NCBI GenBank assembly: GCA_050747745.1
Contig: JBOGKM010000103.1
Span: 1 to 64,000 of the forward strand
Length of the DNA: 64,000 bases
Source of the DNA: SCQP01 sp050747745
GTDB taxonomy: Bacteria; Acidobacteriota; Terriglobia; Terriglobales; SCQP01
Direction: 5' to 3'
Under the pieces are notes generated by a model, which was not told the DNA's origin, did no database searches, and was given only the letters and a program-made list of their open reading frames with translations. The first letter of the stretch is position 1. Each line of letters begins with the position of its first letter. This document shows, in pieces, positions 36,084-44,978 of this stretch. The position numbers and the translations under genes were made by a program.

Positions 36084-39000
36084 ATGGAACCATTCGTTCA
36101 CCTCCACGTCCACTCGGATTATTCACTGCTGGATGGCGCTTGCGACATCGCGAAACTGGTGACGCGGGTGCGCGAACTGGGCATGCCGGCGGTGGCGCTC
36201 ACCGACCACGGCAACTTGTTCGGCGCCTGGAGCTTCCATGCTGCCGCGCGCGCGGCGGGCATCAAACCCATCCTGGGTTGCGAGCTGTACATCTGCAAGA
36301 ACTCTGATCACGCTGCGCCGCCGGAGGGCGACAGCTACAACCACCTGATCGTGCTATGCGAAAACGAACAGGGATATCGCAACCTGGTCAAGATCGTCTC
36401 CGAAGCCAGCCTGCACGGCTTCTACTATAAGCCGCGGATCAGCAAGGCCTTCCTGGCGGAACACCACGAAGGATTGATCGGACTCTCCGCCTGCCTGAAA
36501 GGCGAAGTGCAGGAACTGCTGAGCGCTGGCGCAAGCGAGCGCGCGGGCGCGGTGGCTGGTGGGTATGCGGAACTGTTCGGGCGGGAACGGTTTTATCTTG
36601 AGATTCAGGATCAGGGGTTGGAACAGGAGCACCTCATCCAGCGTGAACTGGTGGATTTAAGCCGCAAGTTGGATATACCCCTGGTCGCCACCAACGATTG
36701 CCACTACCTGGGATACGGCGATGCCCGCATGCACGATGTGCTGCTGTGCATCCAGACGGGCAAGCGCGTACACGAGGCCAACCGGATGCGGTTTGGCAGC
36801 GACCAGTTCTATCTGAAATCGGGGGAGGAGATGCTGCGGGTGTTTTCCGGTCTGGAAGATGCGGTGCGGCGCACGGTCAGCATCGCTGAGCGTTGCGATT
36901 TTCATCTGCACAAAATCGAGAACCCGTTCCCGGAATTCTCCGTGCCCGCAGGCGTGAGCCTGGATGATTACTTCGAGCAGATAACGCGGGAAGGGTTCGC
37001 GGCGCGCGAGCCCTGGATCGCCGAACGGCGCGGGCTGGGCAAAACCCGCTATCCACCCGCGGATTATCGCGAGCGCCTGGAGCGCGAAATCGCCGTGATT
37101 CGCGGCATGCGCTATAGCGGTTACTTCCTCATCGTGTGGGATTTCATCCGTTTTGCTCGCGAACAAGGGATTCCGGTGGGCCCCGGGCGCGGTTCGGCAG
37201 CGGGCAGCCTGGTTTCCTATGCCCTGTCGATTACCGATCTGGATCCGCTGGAAAATGAGCTGCTCTTCGAGCGTTTTCTGAATCCGGAGCGGGTCTCCAT
37301 GCCCGACATTGACGTCGACTTCTGCATGAACCGCCGGGGTGAAGTGATTGACTATGTGACCCGCAAGTACGGAAGGGAAAACGTATCCCAGATCATCACC
37401 TTCGGGACCATGGCGGCCAAGGCGGCGATCAAGGACGTGGGGCGGGCGCTCGATCTGCCTTATGGGGAAGTCGATCGCATCGCCAAGCTCGTTCCCAATC
37501 AATTGAACATCACCCTCGCCGGTGCTCTGGAGCAATCGCCGCCGCTGCGGGCGCTGGTGGATTCGGATCCCAAAGTAGCCGAGCTGCTGGAACTGGCACA
37601 AAAGGTTGAAGGGCTGTGTCGGCACGCGGGCATGCACGCCGCGGGGGTGGTGATCGCGCCACGGCCGCTAACCGAGCTGGTGCCGCTGTACAAGACCAGC
37701 CGCGATGAAATCGTCACCCAGTTCGATATGACGGGACTGGAAAAGCTGGGCCTGCTGAAGATGGATTTCCTGGGCCTGACCACGCTCACCATTCTGGACG
37801 AGGCGGTGAAGCTGGCGGCCGAGCAGACGGGGAGGAAGGTGGATTTGGCGCATCTGCCGGAAGATGACGTGGCTACGTTCGAGTTGTTTTGCCAGGGCCA
37901 GACCGGAGGGGTATTTCAATTTGAATCGGCGGGCATGCGCGATATCCTGCGCCGTTACCGGCCCAGCCGCCTGAGCGACCTTACGGCGCTGAACGCGATC
38001 TACCGGCCGGGACCGATCCAAGGCGGGATGATTGATGACTTCATCGAGCGCAAGCACGGGCGCAAGCCCATCGGCTACGCGCTGCCGGAGCTGCAGCCGG
38101 TGCTGGAAGAAACCTTCGGGGTGTTCGTCTACCAGGAACAGGTGATGCAGGCGGCGAACGTACTGGCGGGCTACAGCCTGGGGCAGGCGGACATCCTGCG
38201 CAAGGCGATGGGGAAAAAAAACCAGCAGGAAATGGACCAGCAACGGGAAAAGTTCGTGGCCGGAGCGGTGGCGCGCGGGCTGCCGGCCGCCGAGGTCAGG
38301 AACATATTTGAGCTGATGGCGCAATTCGCTGGTTACGGCTTCAACAAGAGCCACGCCGCCGCCTACGGCTGGGTTGCCTACCAGACTGCCTACATGAAGG
38401 CGCATTTTCCGGTGCCGTTCATGGCGGCGATCCTGAATGCCAGCATGGCTTCCAGCGACAGCGTGGTGAAGTACATCAAGGAATGCCGGGCAATGGGAAT
38501 CGCCATTGCCGCGCCCGACATCAACCGCAGCGGTTCCGGCTTCACGCCTCAGGACGAGGGCATACGCTTCGGGCTGACGGCGATCAAGAACGTCGGGGAG
38601 CCCTCGGTGCGGGCGGTGCTGGCGGCGCGCGCCTCGGGGCCTTTTTCCAGCTTGCATGATTTTTGCGGCCGCGTGAGCGGCAAAGCGCTCAACAAGCGTG
38701 TGTTGGAGAGCTTGATCAAAGCCGGGGCATTGGACGTCCTCGGGCCGCGCGCCGCCGTGCAGGCCGAAGCCGAGCGGGCGCTGGAAGCGGCGCAAAAAGC
38801 GGAGCAGGCGCTGCAAAGCGGCCAGCACGGATTGTTTCTGACGTTCGAACCGGCTGCGCCCGCACCGGCGCGACTGCCCGCGGTGACCGAGTGGGACGAA
38901 GATAGACGCCTGGCGGGGGAAAAGGAGGTGCTCGGCTACTACGTCAGCGGGCATCCGCTGCAGCGGTGGCAGGACCATTGCGATGACTTGCAAGCGGTGC

Positions 39001-39554
39001 CTCTGGACGAGGTGGAACAACGCGCGCGCGGGCGGCAGGACGAGATTTTCGTGGCGGGCATACTCTCGCAAGTGCAGACGCGGCGCAGTAAGAAGGGTGA
39101 GACCTGGGCTACGGCCACGCTAGAGGATCTGAGTGGGCGCCGCGAGCTGCTCTGCTTTGCCGAGGCTTATCGCCGCTTGGAGACGCAATTGCGCTTGACT
39201 CAGCCGGTGTTGGCGCGGGTGCGGGTGATGTGGGAGGAAAGCGGCGCCGCCGAAGCCGCAAAGTTGCAACTGCTCGAGGTGCAGGATTTGGCAGGCGCTC
39301 AGGCCGCACCTCCGGCAGGACTGCGGCTGCGGCTGCCGCTGGACACGATGCCGGGCGCGGCCATCGAACGCCTCGGTGCCGCGTTGGCGCAACCTTCTGG
39401 ATCCGCTAAGCTACATGTGCTGGCCTACTCGGAAGCCGGGCAATTCGAGCAGATTCTGGAATTGGCGAATGGCGTGGCCGGTGACGCCGCCTTCCGGAGG
39501 GCTTTGGAAGCCATTTGCGGTCCCGGCAGTGTGCGCATTGTGGAGACAGGATGA
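36084..39554 (+). CDS. dnaE: DNA polymerase III subunit alpha
   Basis: Replicative polymerase, 1156 residues. The PHP domain is at the N-terminus (VHLHVHSDYSLLDG, ALTDHGNLFG). The catalytic palm carries GPGRGSAAGSLVSYAL and the aspartates in MPDIDVDF. The fingers include GVFQFESAGMRDILRRYRPS and FVYQEQVMQAANVLAGYS, followed by the helix-hairpin-helix region and an OB fold (VAGILSQVQTRRSKKGETWA). ATG 36084 is chosen because the PHP domain starts there; the open frame before it is Lys/Pro-rich and belongs to the neighbouring gene region. The stop overlaps accA by four bases. Confidence 0.97.
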   Translation: MEPFVHLHVHSDYSLLDGACDIAKLVTRVRELGMPAVALTDHGNLFGAWSFHAAARAAGIKPILGCELYICKNSDHAAPPEGDSYNHLIVLCENEQGYRNLVKIVSEASLHGFYYKPRISKAFLAEHHEGLIGLSACLKGEVQELLSAGASERAGAVAGGYAELFGRERFYLEIQDQGLEQEHLIQRELVDLSRKLDIPLVATNDCHYLGYGDARMHDVLLCIQTGKRVHEANRMRFGSDQFYLKSGEEMLRVFSGLEDAVRRTVSIAERCDFHLHKIENPFPEFSVPAGVSLDDYFEQITREGFAAREPWIAERRGLGKTRYPPADYRERLEREIAVIRGMRYSGYFLIVWDFIRFAREQGIPVGPGRGSAAGSLVSYALSITDLDPLENELLFERFLNPERVSMPDIDVDFCMNRRGEVIDYVTRKYGRENVSQIITFGTMAAKAAIKDVGRALDLPYGEVDRIAKLVPNQLNITLAGALEQSPPLRALVDSDPKVAELLELAQKVEGLCRHAGMHAAGVVIAPRPLTELVPLYKTSRDEIVTQFDMTGLEKLGLLKMDFLGLTTLTILDEAVKLAAEQTGRKVDLAHLPEDDVATFELFCQGQTGGVFQFESAGMRDILRRYRPSRLSDLTALNAIYRPGPIQGGMIDDFIERKHGRKPIGYALPELQPVLEETFGVFVYQEQVMQAANVLAGYSLGQADILRKAMGKKNQQEMDQQREKFVAGAVARGLPAAEVRNIFELMAQFAGYGFNKSHAAAYGWVAYQTAYMKAHFPVPFMAAILNASMASSDSVVKYIKECRAMGIAIAAPDINRSGSGFTPQDEGIRFGLTAIKNVGEPSVRAVLAARASGPFSSLHDFCGRVSGKALNKRVLESLIKAGALDVLGPRAAVQAEAERALEAAQKAEQALQSGQHGLFLTFEPAAPAPARLPAVTEWDEDRRLAGEKEVLGYYVSGHPLQRWQDHCDDLQAVPLDEVEQRARGRQDEIFVAGILSQVQTRRSKKGETWATATLEDLSGRRELLCFAEAYRRLETQLRLTQPVLARVRVMWEESGAAEAAKLQLLEVQDLAGAQAAPPAGLRLRLPLDTMPGAAIERLGAALAQPSGSAKLHVLAYSEAGQFEQILELANGVAGDAAFRRALEAICGPGSVRIVETG

Positions 39555-40420
39555 GCGAGACGGAAGACCCGGCGACTATTCCAGAGACTGCGGCGGCGGC
39601 GCCCAGCATTCCCGATGCGGATTCGGAAACTTGGCAGCGGGTGCTGCTGGCGCGTCACCCGCTGCGGCCCAATTTTATGGATTGGGTACCGCTGCTGACC
39701 ACGGATTTCCTCGAATGGCACGGCGACAGGCGTTTCGGCGATGACGCGGCGATCGTCGGCGGTCCAGCGCGGTTCCGTGGAAGGGAAGTCCTGCTGATCG
39801 GGCAACAAAAAGGGCGTGAGATAAAGGAAAAGATTAAGTGCAACTTTGGCATGCCGCAGCCGGAAGGCTATCGCAAGGCGATGCGGCTGATGCGGCTGGC
39901 GGAAAAGTTCCACCGCCCGATCCTGACGTTTGTGGATACCAACGGTGCATATCCAGGCGTGGACGCAGAGGAACGCGGTCAGGCCGAGGCGATAGCCTAT
40001 AATCTGCGCGAAATGTCTAAACTGGGCGTGCCAGTGATTACCACTATCACCGGCGAGGGCGGCAGTGGCGGAGCGCTGGCCATTGCCATGGGCAATCGTG
40101 TCCTGATGCTGGAAAACGCGGTGTATTCGGTGATCACGCCGGAGGGTTGCGCCTCCATCACCTGGCGGGACGCCAACCTGAAAGCGCGCGCAGCCACGGC
40201 CTTGAAGCCCACGGCCAAGGATCTGCTGGAGCTGGGGCTGATTGATGAAATCGTGCCCGAGCCGGAAGGCGGAGCCCACACGGACCCAGCCGCAGCGGCA
40301 CAGAAGCTCGGCGATGCGCTGGAGCGGCAACTGGAAGGTTTTCGCAAACGGAGCGCCGAGGAAGTGCGCCAGGACCGGTATCGGCAATTTAGAAAAATGG
40401 GCGTGGGGTACGCGGTCTAA
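39551..40420 (+). CDS. accA: Acetyl-CoA carboxylase carboxyltransferase subunit alpha
   Basis: AccA with AccD transfers the carboxyl group from biotin to acetyl-CoA to give malonyl-CoA, the first step of fatty acid synthesis. The 289-residue product has RHPLRPNFMDWVPLLTTDFL, the biotin and CoA site segments FVDTNGAYPGVDAEERGQAE and TGEGGSGGALAIAMGNRVLM, and SVITPEGCASITWRD. It starts at ATG 39551 with an ATGA overlap with dnaE, a very common gene pair. accD is not in the window. Confidence 0.97.
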   Translation: MSETEDPATIPETAAAAPSIPDADSETWQRVLLARHPLRPNFMDWVPLLTTDFLEWHGDRRFGDDAAIVGGPARFRGREVLLIGQQKGREIKEKIKCNFGMPQPEGYRKAMRLMRLAEKFHRPILTFVDTNGAYPGVDAEERGQAEAIAYNLREMSKLGVPVITTITGEGGSGGALAIAMGNRVLMLENAVYSVITPEGCASITWRDANLKARAATALKPTAKDLLELGLIDEIVPEPEGGAHTDPAAAAQKLGDALERQLEGFRKRSAEEVRQDRYRQFRKMGVGYAV

Positions 40421-40456
40421 ACGAACGAAGGTGCGGGAAACGGCGTCCAAGCAAGC

Positions 40457-40876
40457 ATGAGAGGAGAAAGGGTCAGCCTGTATGTTCCGGCAGCGCCGCC
40501 GTTGCCGCCACTGCCACCGACGGTGAGGGCGGAAATCGAACAGGTGCTCCGGAGTTGGGAGGACCGCTGCCGGCGCGGGAACTGCTACGCGGCGGCCACG
40601 CTACGCTGCTGGCGCCTGCGCTCGAGCTGGGAGTGGGTAATCAGCTCCAATTTCGGGTGGATGCAGCGCTGGCACGTGCCGGTTGCGGAGCTTCAGCGGC
40701 CTTTACGGCGCCCTCGCGTCCGACCGGCGCAGCCTGCGCGGCCAGGCGGACCGTACCGGCGCTTCGTGGAACGAGAAGGGGTTCGGACTTTGCTTGCAGT
40801 CCGAACCCCTTCTCAGGTTGCGCCACTTCGTCTGCCCTTAATACTGCAAGCGCCATACCAAAACGGTGGCTACTGA
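40457..40876 (+). CDS. Doubtful ORF downstream of accA
   Basis: An open frame of 139 codons with no recognised domain (Pro-rich start, then a Trp/Arg-rich middle RCWRLRSSWEWVISSNFGWM). It begins 36 bp after accA and contains a perfect 17-bp inverted repeat near its end, which is unusual for a gene. A second frame (40555-40953) is also open over most of the same DNA, so coding strand and frame are uncertain. The region may be intergenic or a degraded gene. Apart from this ORF and the repeat I see nothing between accA (40420) and the minus-strand gene that ends at 40950. Confidence 0.22.
   Translation: MRGERVSLYVPAAPPLPPLPPTVRAEIEQVLRSWEDRCRRGNCYAAATLRCWRLRSSWEWVISSNFGWMQRWHVPVAELQRPLRRPRVRPAQPARPGGPYRRFVEREGVRTLLAVRTPSQVAPLRLPLILQAPYQNGGY
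40773..40814. repeat. Perfect 17-bp inverted repeat (hairpin)
   Basis: Arms at 40773-40789 and 40798-40814 are exact reverse complements around an 8-base loop (ttgcttgc). The stem is rich in G and C. It is not followed by a T-run on either strand, so it is not a standard intrinsic terminator, but it lies downstream of accA and upstream of the convergent gene ending at 40950, a place where a bidirectional terminator would fit. Confidence 0.85.
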
Positions 40877-40949
40877 AAACATGGAGGTTAAAAGTATTGG
40901 CCGGAATCGGCTACGGAATTTTCGCCCACTTGCGGGTAGAAATTGCGGG

Positions 40950-41891
40950 TTAGTGGAGAATCGAGCGCAACAGATCGCTATCCATCAAGCTGGCGACGGA
41001 GGACTGCGGAGCTGAGACTTGCAGGAAGGCGTCATTGCCAGCTGAATCCACCTGAATCTGGTTCAGCAGGCTCTTGGCGGCAGGGTCGGATTCGCTGCGC
41101 TGGCGCATTGCAATTTCCGCATTGAGGGCGGTGCTGACGGCAGCGGCGCTGAGCGCATCGGTGGTCATCAACTCGAGGTTGACCTGCACCTGGTCCTGAA
41201 GGCTGATGGTATATCGGGCGCCTGCGAAGTGTTTGGCGATCAGGTCGCCGGCCAGACCTTTGCCGGCAGCGCCGATCATGCCGCTCACCATGGTCTGGGC
41301 GCCGCGGGCGTCAATAACGCTCCAGATGTCGCTGGATTGCGTGCCGGCGATGAGATTGCCCATTTGTTCGTTTTGGGTAATTTCAGGTGCTCCCTGCTGC
41401 GCCGCGATGGCCTGGGTGATTGCCCGGCGGGAGCCAAACACCAAGGTGGCTTGATCGGGCAGATAAAACATCATGCCGCCCGAGCTGTAGACGCTGACGC
41501 CATCAATTTGCAGCGGCTGAGGGTTCTTTTTGGTTTTGTGGAAGAACTTGGCCGTCTGGAAGCTGCCAAGGTTGCCCTCGGCGATGCCCAACAGGCCGAT
41601 GCCGTTGGGCATCGGAAAGGTGGCAAAAGTGAGGCGATTGAGGTCGCTGGTGGGATTGATGCCGCCCTGAACGAGCAGGGCGTTCAAGTCTTGCATACCG
41701 GGGGGCAAGACACGCTTTTCCAACTCCTGTGCCACCGGATCGGCGGCCAGGGCGCGGTAGTTGATGGAAATAACCTGGCGAGTGGACTCCGGCAGGACGG
41801 AAGCGGCCGCAGAGCTGAGTTGCGCCCCCAGCGCCGGCAAGGAGCACGCCAGCGTCGCCGCTACAGCGAAGATGCCAATTCGATTCCGCAT
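40950..41891 (-). CDS. Secreted hypothetical protein
   Basis: A 313-residue product with a signal peptide (IGIFAVAATLACSLPALGAQ). The mature part has alternating Ala/Gln-rich helices and beta segments (VISINYRALAADPVAQELEK, LNRLTFATFPMPNGIGLLGI, then FYLPDQATLVFGSRRAITQA). This gives a bacterial surface-type profile of the kind annotated as hypothetical in Acidobacteria. I recognise no catalytic motif. Its start lies 32 bp from the stop of the large SBBP protein upstream on the same strand, so they may be co-transcribed. Confidence 0.72.
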   Translation of the reverse strand: MRNRIGIFAVAATLACSLPALGAQLSSAAASVLPESTRQVISINYRALAADPVAQELEKRVLPPGMQDLNALLVQGGINPTSDLNRLTFATFPMPNGIGLLGIAEGNLGSFQTAKFFHKTKKNPQPLQIDGVSVYSSGGMMFYLPDQATLVFGSRRAITQAIAAQQGAPEITQNEQMGNLIAGTQSSDIWSVIDARGAQTMVSGMIGAAGKGLAGDLIAKHFAGARYTISLQDQVQVNLELMTTDALSAAAVSTALNAEIAMRQRSESDPAAKSLLNQIQVDSAGNDAFLQVSAPQSSVASLMDSDLLRSILH

Positions 41892-41923
41892 GGTACTGCT
41901 TCCATGCTAGCAGGCGTTGGCGA

Positions 41924-44845
41924 TCAGTTCACCGCCAGTTTCACCGTGACGGTCTGGGTGGTCGAGCCGGCCGTGCCGGTAAAGGTCAGGGGATAGTTGC
42001 CTGCGGGTGTGCCTGGATTGGTAGTACTCCCACCGCAACCGGCGGCGACCAGCGACAAGCCGATCAGCAACGCAGTGCCGACCCAGCCCAAGCGGCGGCG
42101 GGTGCCGCGCAAACGCAAACCGTACAAGGTTCCCGCCAGCGCCAGCAGAATTCCGGTGATCGCCAGCCAGCGCCAGGGACCGGGCGGAGGCTCAGGCAAC
42201 CACGGCAGTATGGAGGGGCGAACCGTGGTGGTAACGGTCACGGTGGCGATCTGAGCCGAGACACCATTCATGGTGAGGGAAGCGGGAGAAGCCGCACAGG
42301 TCGCATTTTGAGCCGAACCGATACCAGCGCAGCTCAACGTGACTACCTGGGTGTATCCGGTCGCGGGCGCAACATCCAACGAAAACGAAGCGGTAGAGCC
42401 CGCGGAAATGGTGAACGAAGTGGGCGCCACGGTGAGGGAAAAACTGCCGCCGCTGCCGGTCAGCGGCAGCACTTCGCTGCCGCTGGGCGAGTTGTCTTTG
42501 ATGATGAGTTGGCCGGCTTGCGTGCCGCTGGCTGTGGGGGTGAAGACTACGTTGAGCGTACAGCTCTGCGTCGGCTGCAAGGTGGAGCTGTTGGCCGAAC
42601 AGTCGTCGGTTTCCGTGTAGGGCCCCGTGGTGGAAATGGAGGTGATGACCAGTGGCAGCTCACCGCCGTTGCTAAAGGTCACCGAGGTCGCAGTGCTGGC
42701 CACGGTAGGCGCCTGAGCTGCAAAGCCCAATTCCGGCGGACTGAACACGCCCTGCGCTGCCGGAATGAACTCGGCCACGAAGGCATCGGTGGCGCTGTTG
42801 GACGTGGTTTGGTAGGCGCCGGTGGTGACGGGAAAATTGGAGGAGCTGGTAAAACCGACCACGGCCAGATCGCCATTGGACTGCATGGCCAGGCCCTGGA
42901 TGGCATCGTTGCTGCTGCCACCGAGATAGCTGTAGAACAGGTAAGGCGAACCACTGGTAGTGGGCCCGCTGGGATCGAGCTTGACCAGAAAGCCATCCTG
43001 GTCGCCGCCCGAACTCTGTTGCAAGGCGTTGCTGGTGGCGGGCAGCGTGTTTGAGCCGGTATAGCCGGCTACGTACACATCATCGCTGGCGTCCACGCCG
43101 ATGGAGGTGGCGACACCGCCCGGCGAGGCGCTAAGATACATGCCCCAAGTCATCGACGAACCTTGGTTGTTGAGCTTGGCGGCAAATGCGTCTCCGTTGC
43201 CGCCGTAGCTGGTACCGCACGCCCCGGCTGGGCAAAACAGATTGCTGGAAGTGGTATCGCCGGCGATGTAAAGGTTGCGGGCGGTATCCACGGTGACGGC
43301 GTTGACCTCATCCGCGCCGGTGCCGCCAAAGTAGCTGGCATAGCCTAACGTGCCCGAACGCAAAAACTGAGCCACGAACCCGTCGCTGCCCCTGCCGGCC
43401 GACGCTTGATAAGCGCCGCTGGTCACCGGAAAGTTCGCTGAAGTCGTTGAACCGCCGATGTAGGCATTGCCGGTCTGATCCACAGCGATGGCAAGGCCGC
43501 GATCGGTGCCCGAGCCGCCGAGATAGGTAGAGTACAGCTCGGTGCCGCCGCTGGGGTTGAGCGCGACGACGAAAGCGTTGGTCTTGCCCGCAAGCGCGGC
43601 TTGCGGCGCGCCGCTGGAGGTGGGGAAATCAGTGGAGTCGGTGGTGCCGACGATAAAAGCGTCGCCGGAGCCGTCAAGAGCGATGCCGTTGGCGCGGTCA
43701 TCCTCACTGCCGCCGATATAGGTGGAATATGCGAGGGTGGCGCCGCCAGGGTTGAGGGCGGTCACAAAGGCGTCATAGCCACCGGCGTTGGCGGATTGCA
43801 GCGGAGAATGAGTGGGAAAATTGGTCGAGCTGGTAAAGCCGGTGACGTAGGCAGCGCCGGTGGAGGGGTTGACGGCGATGCCCGTCGCTTCGTCATCGCC
43901 GTTGCCTCCGAGATAAGTGGAGTAGACGAGCGTGGCGCCGCCAGCCGCCATCTCGGTCACAAAGGCGTCGAAGTCGGGGCCGAAGGTGCCAGGCGCCAGA
44001 TTTGCCTGGTAAGAAGAAGCGACCGGGAAATCGGGGGAGAGGGTGTAGCCGGTGACGTAGATGTTGCCGCTGCTATCCAGGGCGACCGCGTTGGCCTGAT
44101 TGAAAGCGGTGCCACCGAGCAAGCTGGCGAAGAGGAGCACCGGGTCGATTACCAGCGGGCGGCTGGTGTCGTAAGAGCCGAGCTGAAGCGTGACGCGATG
44201 ATCGGGGTGAAGCTGATAACGGACGGGGACGGAGCGGCGCTGACCGTTGGTGGTCTGCCAGGCGCGCGGGGCGAGCAGCGAGATGCCGCCGCCCAAGGAC
44301 AGACTGCCATCAGCTTGCAGCCGCGGAACCGCGCCGGAGAAAAGCAGCGCCACGTGGCTGGTAGCGGCGTGCGGAGCGAGGTCGAGGTCGAATTCGACCT
44401 GACCCTGATGGCCGTAATAGAGCACGTCCACGCCCGAATACATTCCGGCATAGCGCACCGAGCCGTAAGTGGGTACGGTCAGATCTGTCCGGCCCACCAG
44501 ATAATGCACCCGGCTGGACTGCGGCTGCTGGCCGCGCGCGCGGGCGGCGGAGGAGCCGGCAAAGTCCATGGAGACGGCGCCGTGGAGGGTTTTGACGACC
44601 ATGCCGTGGGCGGTTAAAAACACGACAGATCCGCGGCTGCGAGTGAGAAACTGCGCCTGCGCACTGGTTTGCCCGCGATTGGCCTCAAACTGCATCGGCA
44701 ATTGGGCGGAGGTGGCCTGTAAACGAGTCGAGTGATGCGGCACCTGAGAGCAGGCGGCGACGGCTGCAAGGGCCACGACGGTAGCCAGACGAGGCAACGA
44801 GGTGGAAGGAGCGGAACAAGACAGTTTCCAGCGCGACATATGCAT
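41924..44845 (-). CDS. SBBP-repeat surface lipoprotein
   Basis: A 973-residue product. The N-terminus is a lipoprotein signal (VVALAAVAAC followed by S). A domain common before SBBP repeats follows (FEANRGQTSAQAQFLTRSRG). About eight beta-propeller-like SBBP repeats come next, each with YSTYLGGxxxDxAxGIAVD and GNAYVTGxTxSxxFP patterns. Then comes a choice-of-anchor D type Ig-like domain (SVTFSNGGELPLVITSISTT), and a C-terminal hydrophobic segment ending in LVAAGCGGSTTNPGTPAG before a last beta domain. I chose ATG 44845; ATG 44839 is equally possible. Probably a secreted or surface-attached binding protein; no enzyme motif is seen. Confidence 0.85.
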   Translation of the reverse strand: MHMSRWKLSCSAPSTSLPRLATVVALAAVAACSQVPHHSTRLQATSAQLPMQFEANRGQTSAQAQFLTRSRGSVVFLTAHGMVVKTLHGAVSMDFAGSSAARARGQQPQSSRVHYLVGRTDLTVPTYGSVRYAGMYSGVDVLYYGHQGQVEFDLDLAPHAATSHVALLFSGAVPRLQADGSLSLGGGISLLAPRAWQTTNGQRRSVPVRYQLHPDHRVTLQLGSYDTSRPLVIDPVLLFASLLGGTAFNQANAVALDSSGNIYVTGYTLSPDFPVASSYQANLAPGTFGPDFDAFVTEMAAGGATLVYSTYLGGNGDDEATGIAVNPSTGAAYVTGFTSSTNFPTHSPLQSANAGGYDAFVTALNPGGATLAYSTYIGGSEDDRANGIALDGSGDAFIVGTTDSTDFPTSSGAPQAALAGKTNAFVVALNPSGGTELYSTYLGGSGTDRGLAIAVDQTGNAYIGGSTTSANFPVTSGAYQASAGRGSDGFVAQFLRSGTLGYASYFGGTGADEVNAVTVDTARNLYIAGDTTSSNLFCPAGACGTSYGGNGDAFAAKLNNQGSSMTWGMYLSASPGGVATSIGVDASDDVYVAGYTGSNTLPATSNALQQSSGGDQDGFLVKLDPSGPTTSGSPYLFYSYLGGSSNDAIQGLAMQSNGDLAVVGFTSSSNFPVTTGAYQTTSNSATDAFVAEFIPAAQGVFSPPELGFAAQAPTVASTATSVTFSNGGELPLVITSISTTGPYTETDDCSANSSTLQPTQSCTLNVVFTPTASGTQAGQLIIKDNSPSGSEVLPLTGSGGSFSLTVAPTSFTISAGSTASFSLDVAPATGYTQVVTLSCAGIGSAQNATCAASPASLTMNGVSAQIATVTVTTTVRPSILPWLPEPPPGPWRWLAITGILLALAGTLYGLRLRGTRRRLGWVGTALLIGLSLVAAGCGGSTTNPGTPAGNYPLTFTGTAGSTTQTVTVKLAVN

Positions 44846-44978
44846 GGTTGACGTAAACTCTCGCGATCGGGATCGGAAGGCTGCGATCATCGGTCCGGCA
44901 GAGCCGGGCCATTTAGAAGAATCATCCCCAAAGAGCTGCCCAATAGTCAAGTGAAAACAGCAGGATTAGCTTGGCATT

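Noticed and set aside
40555..40953. Alternative frame of the region after accA
   Set aside because: No recognised domain, and its overlap with the other open frame shows that neither has strong coding character.
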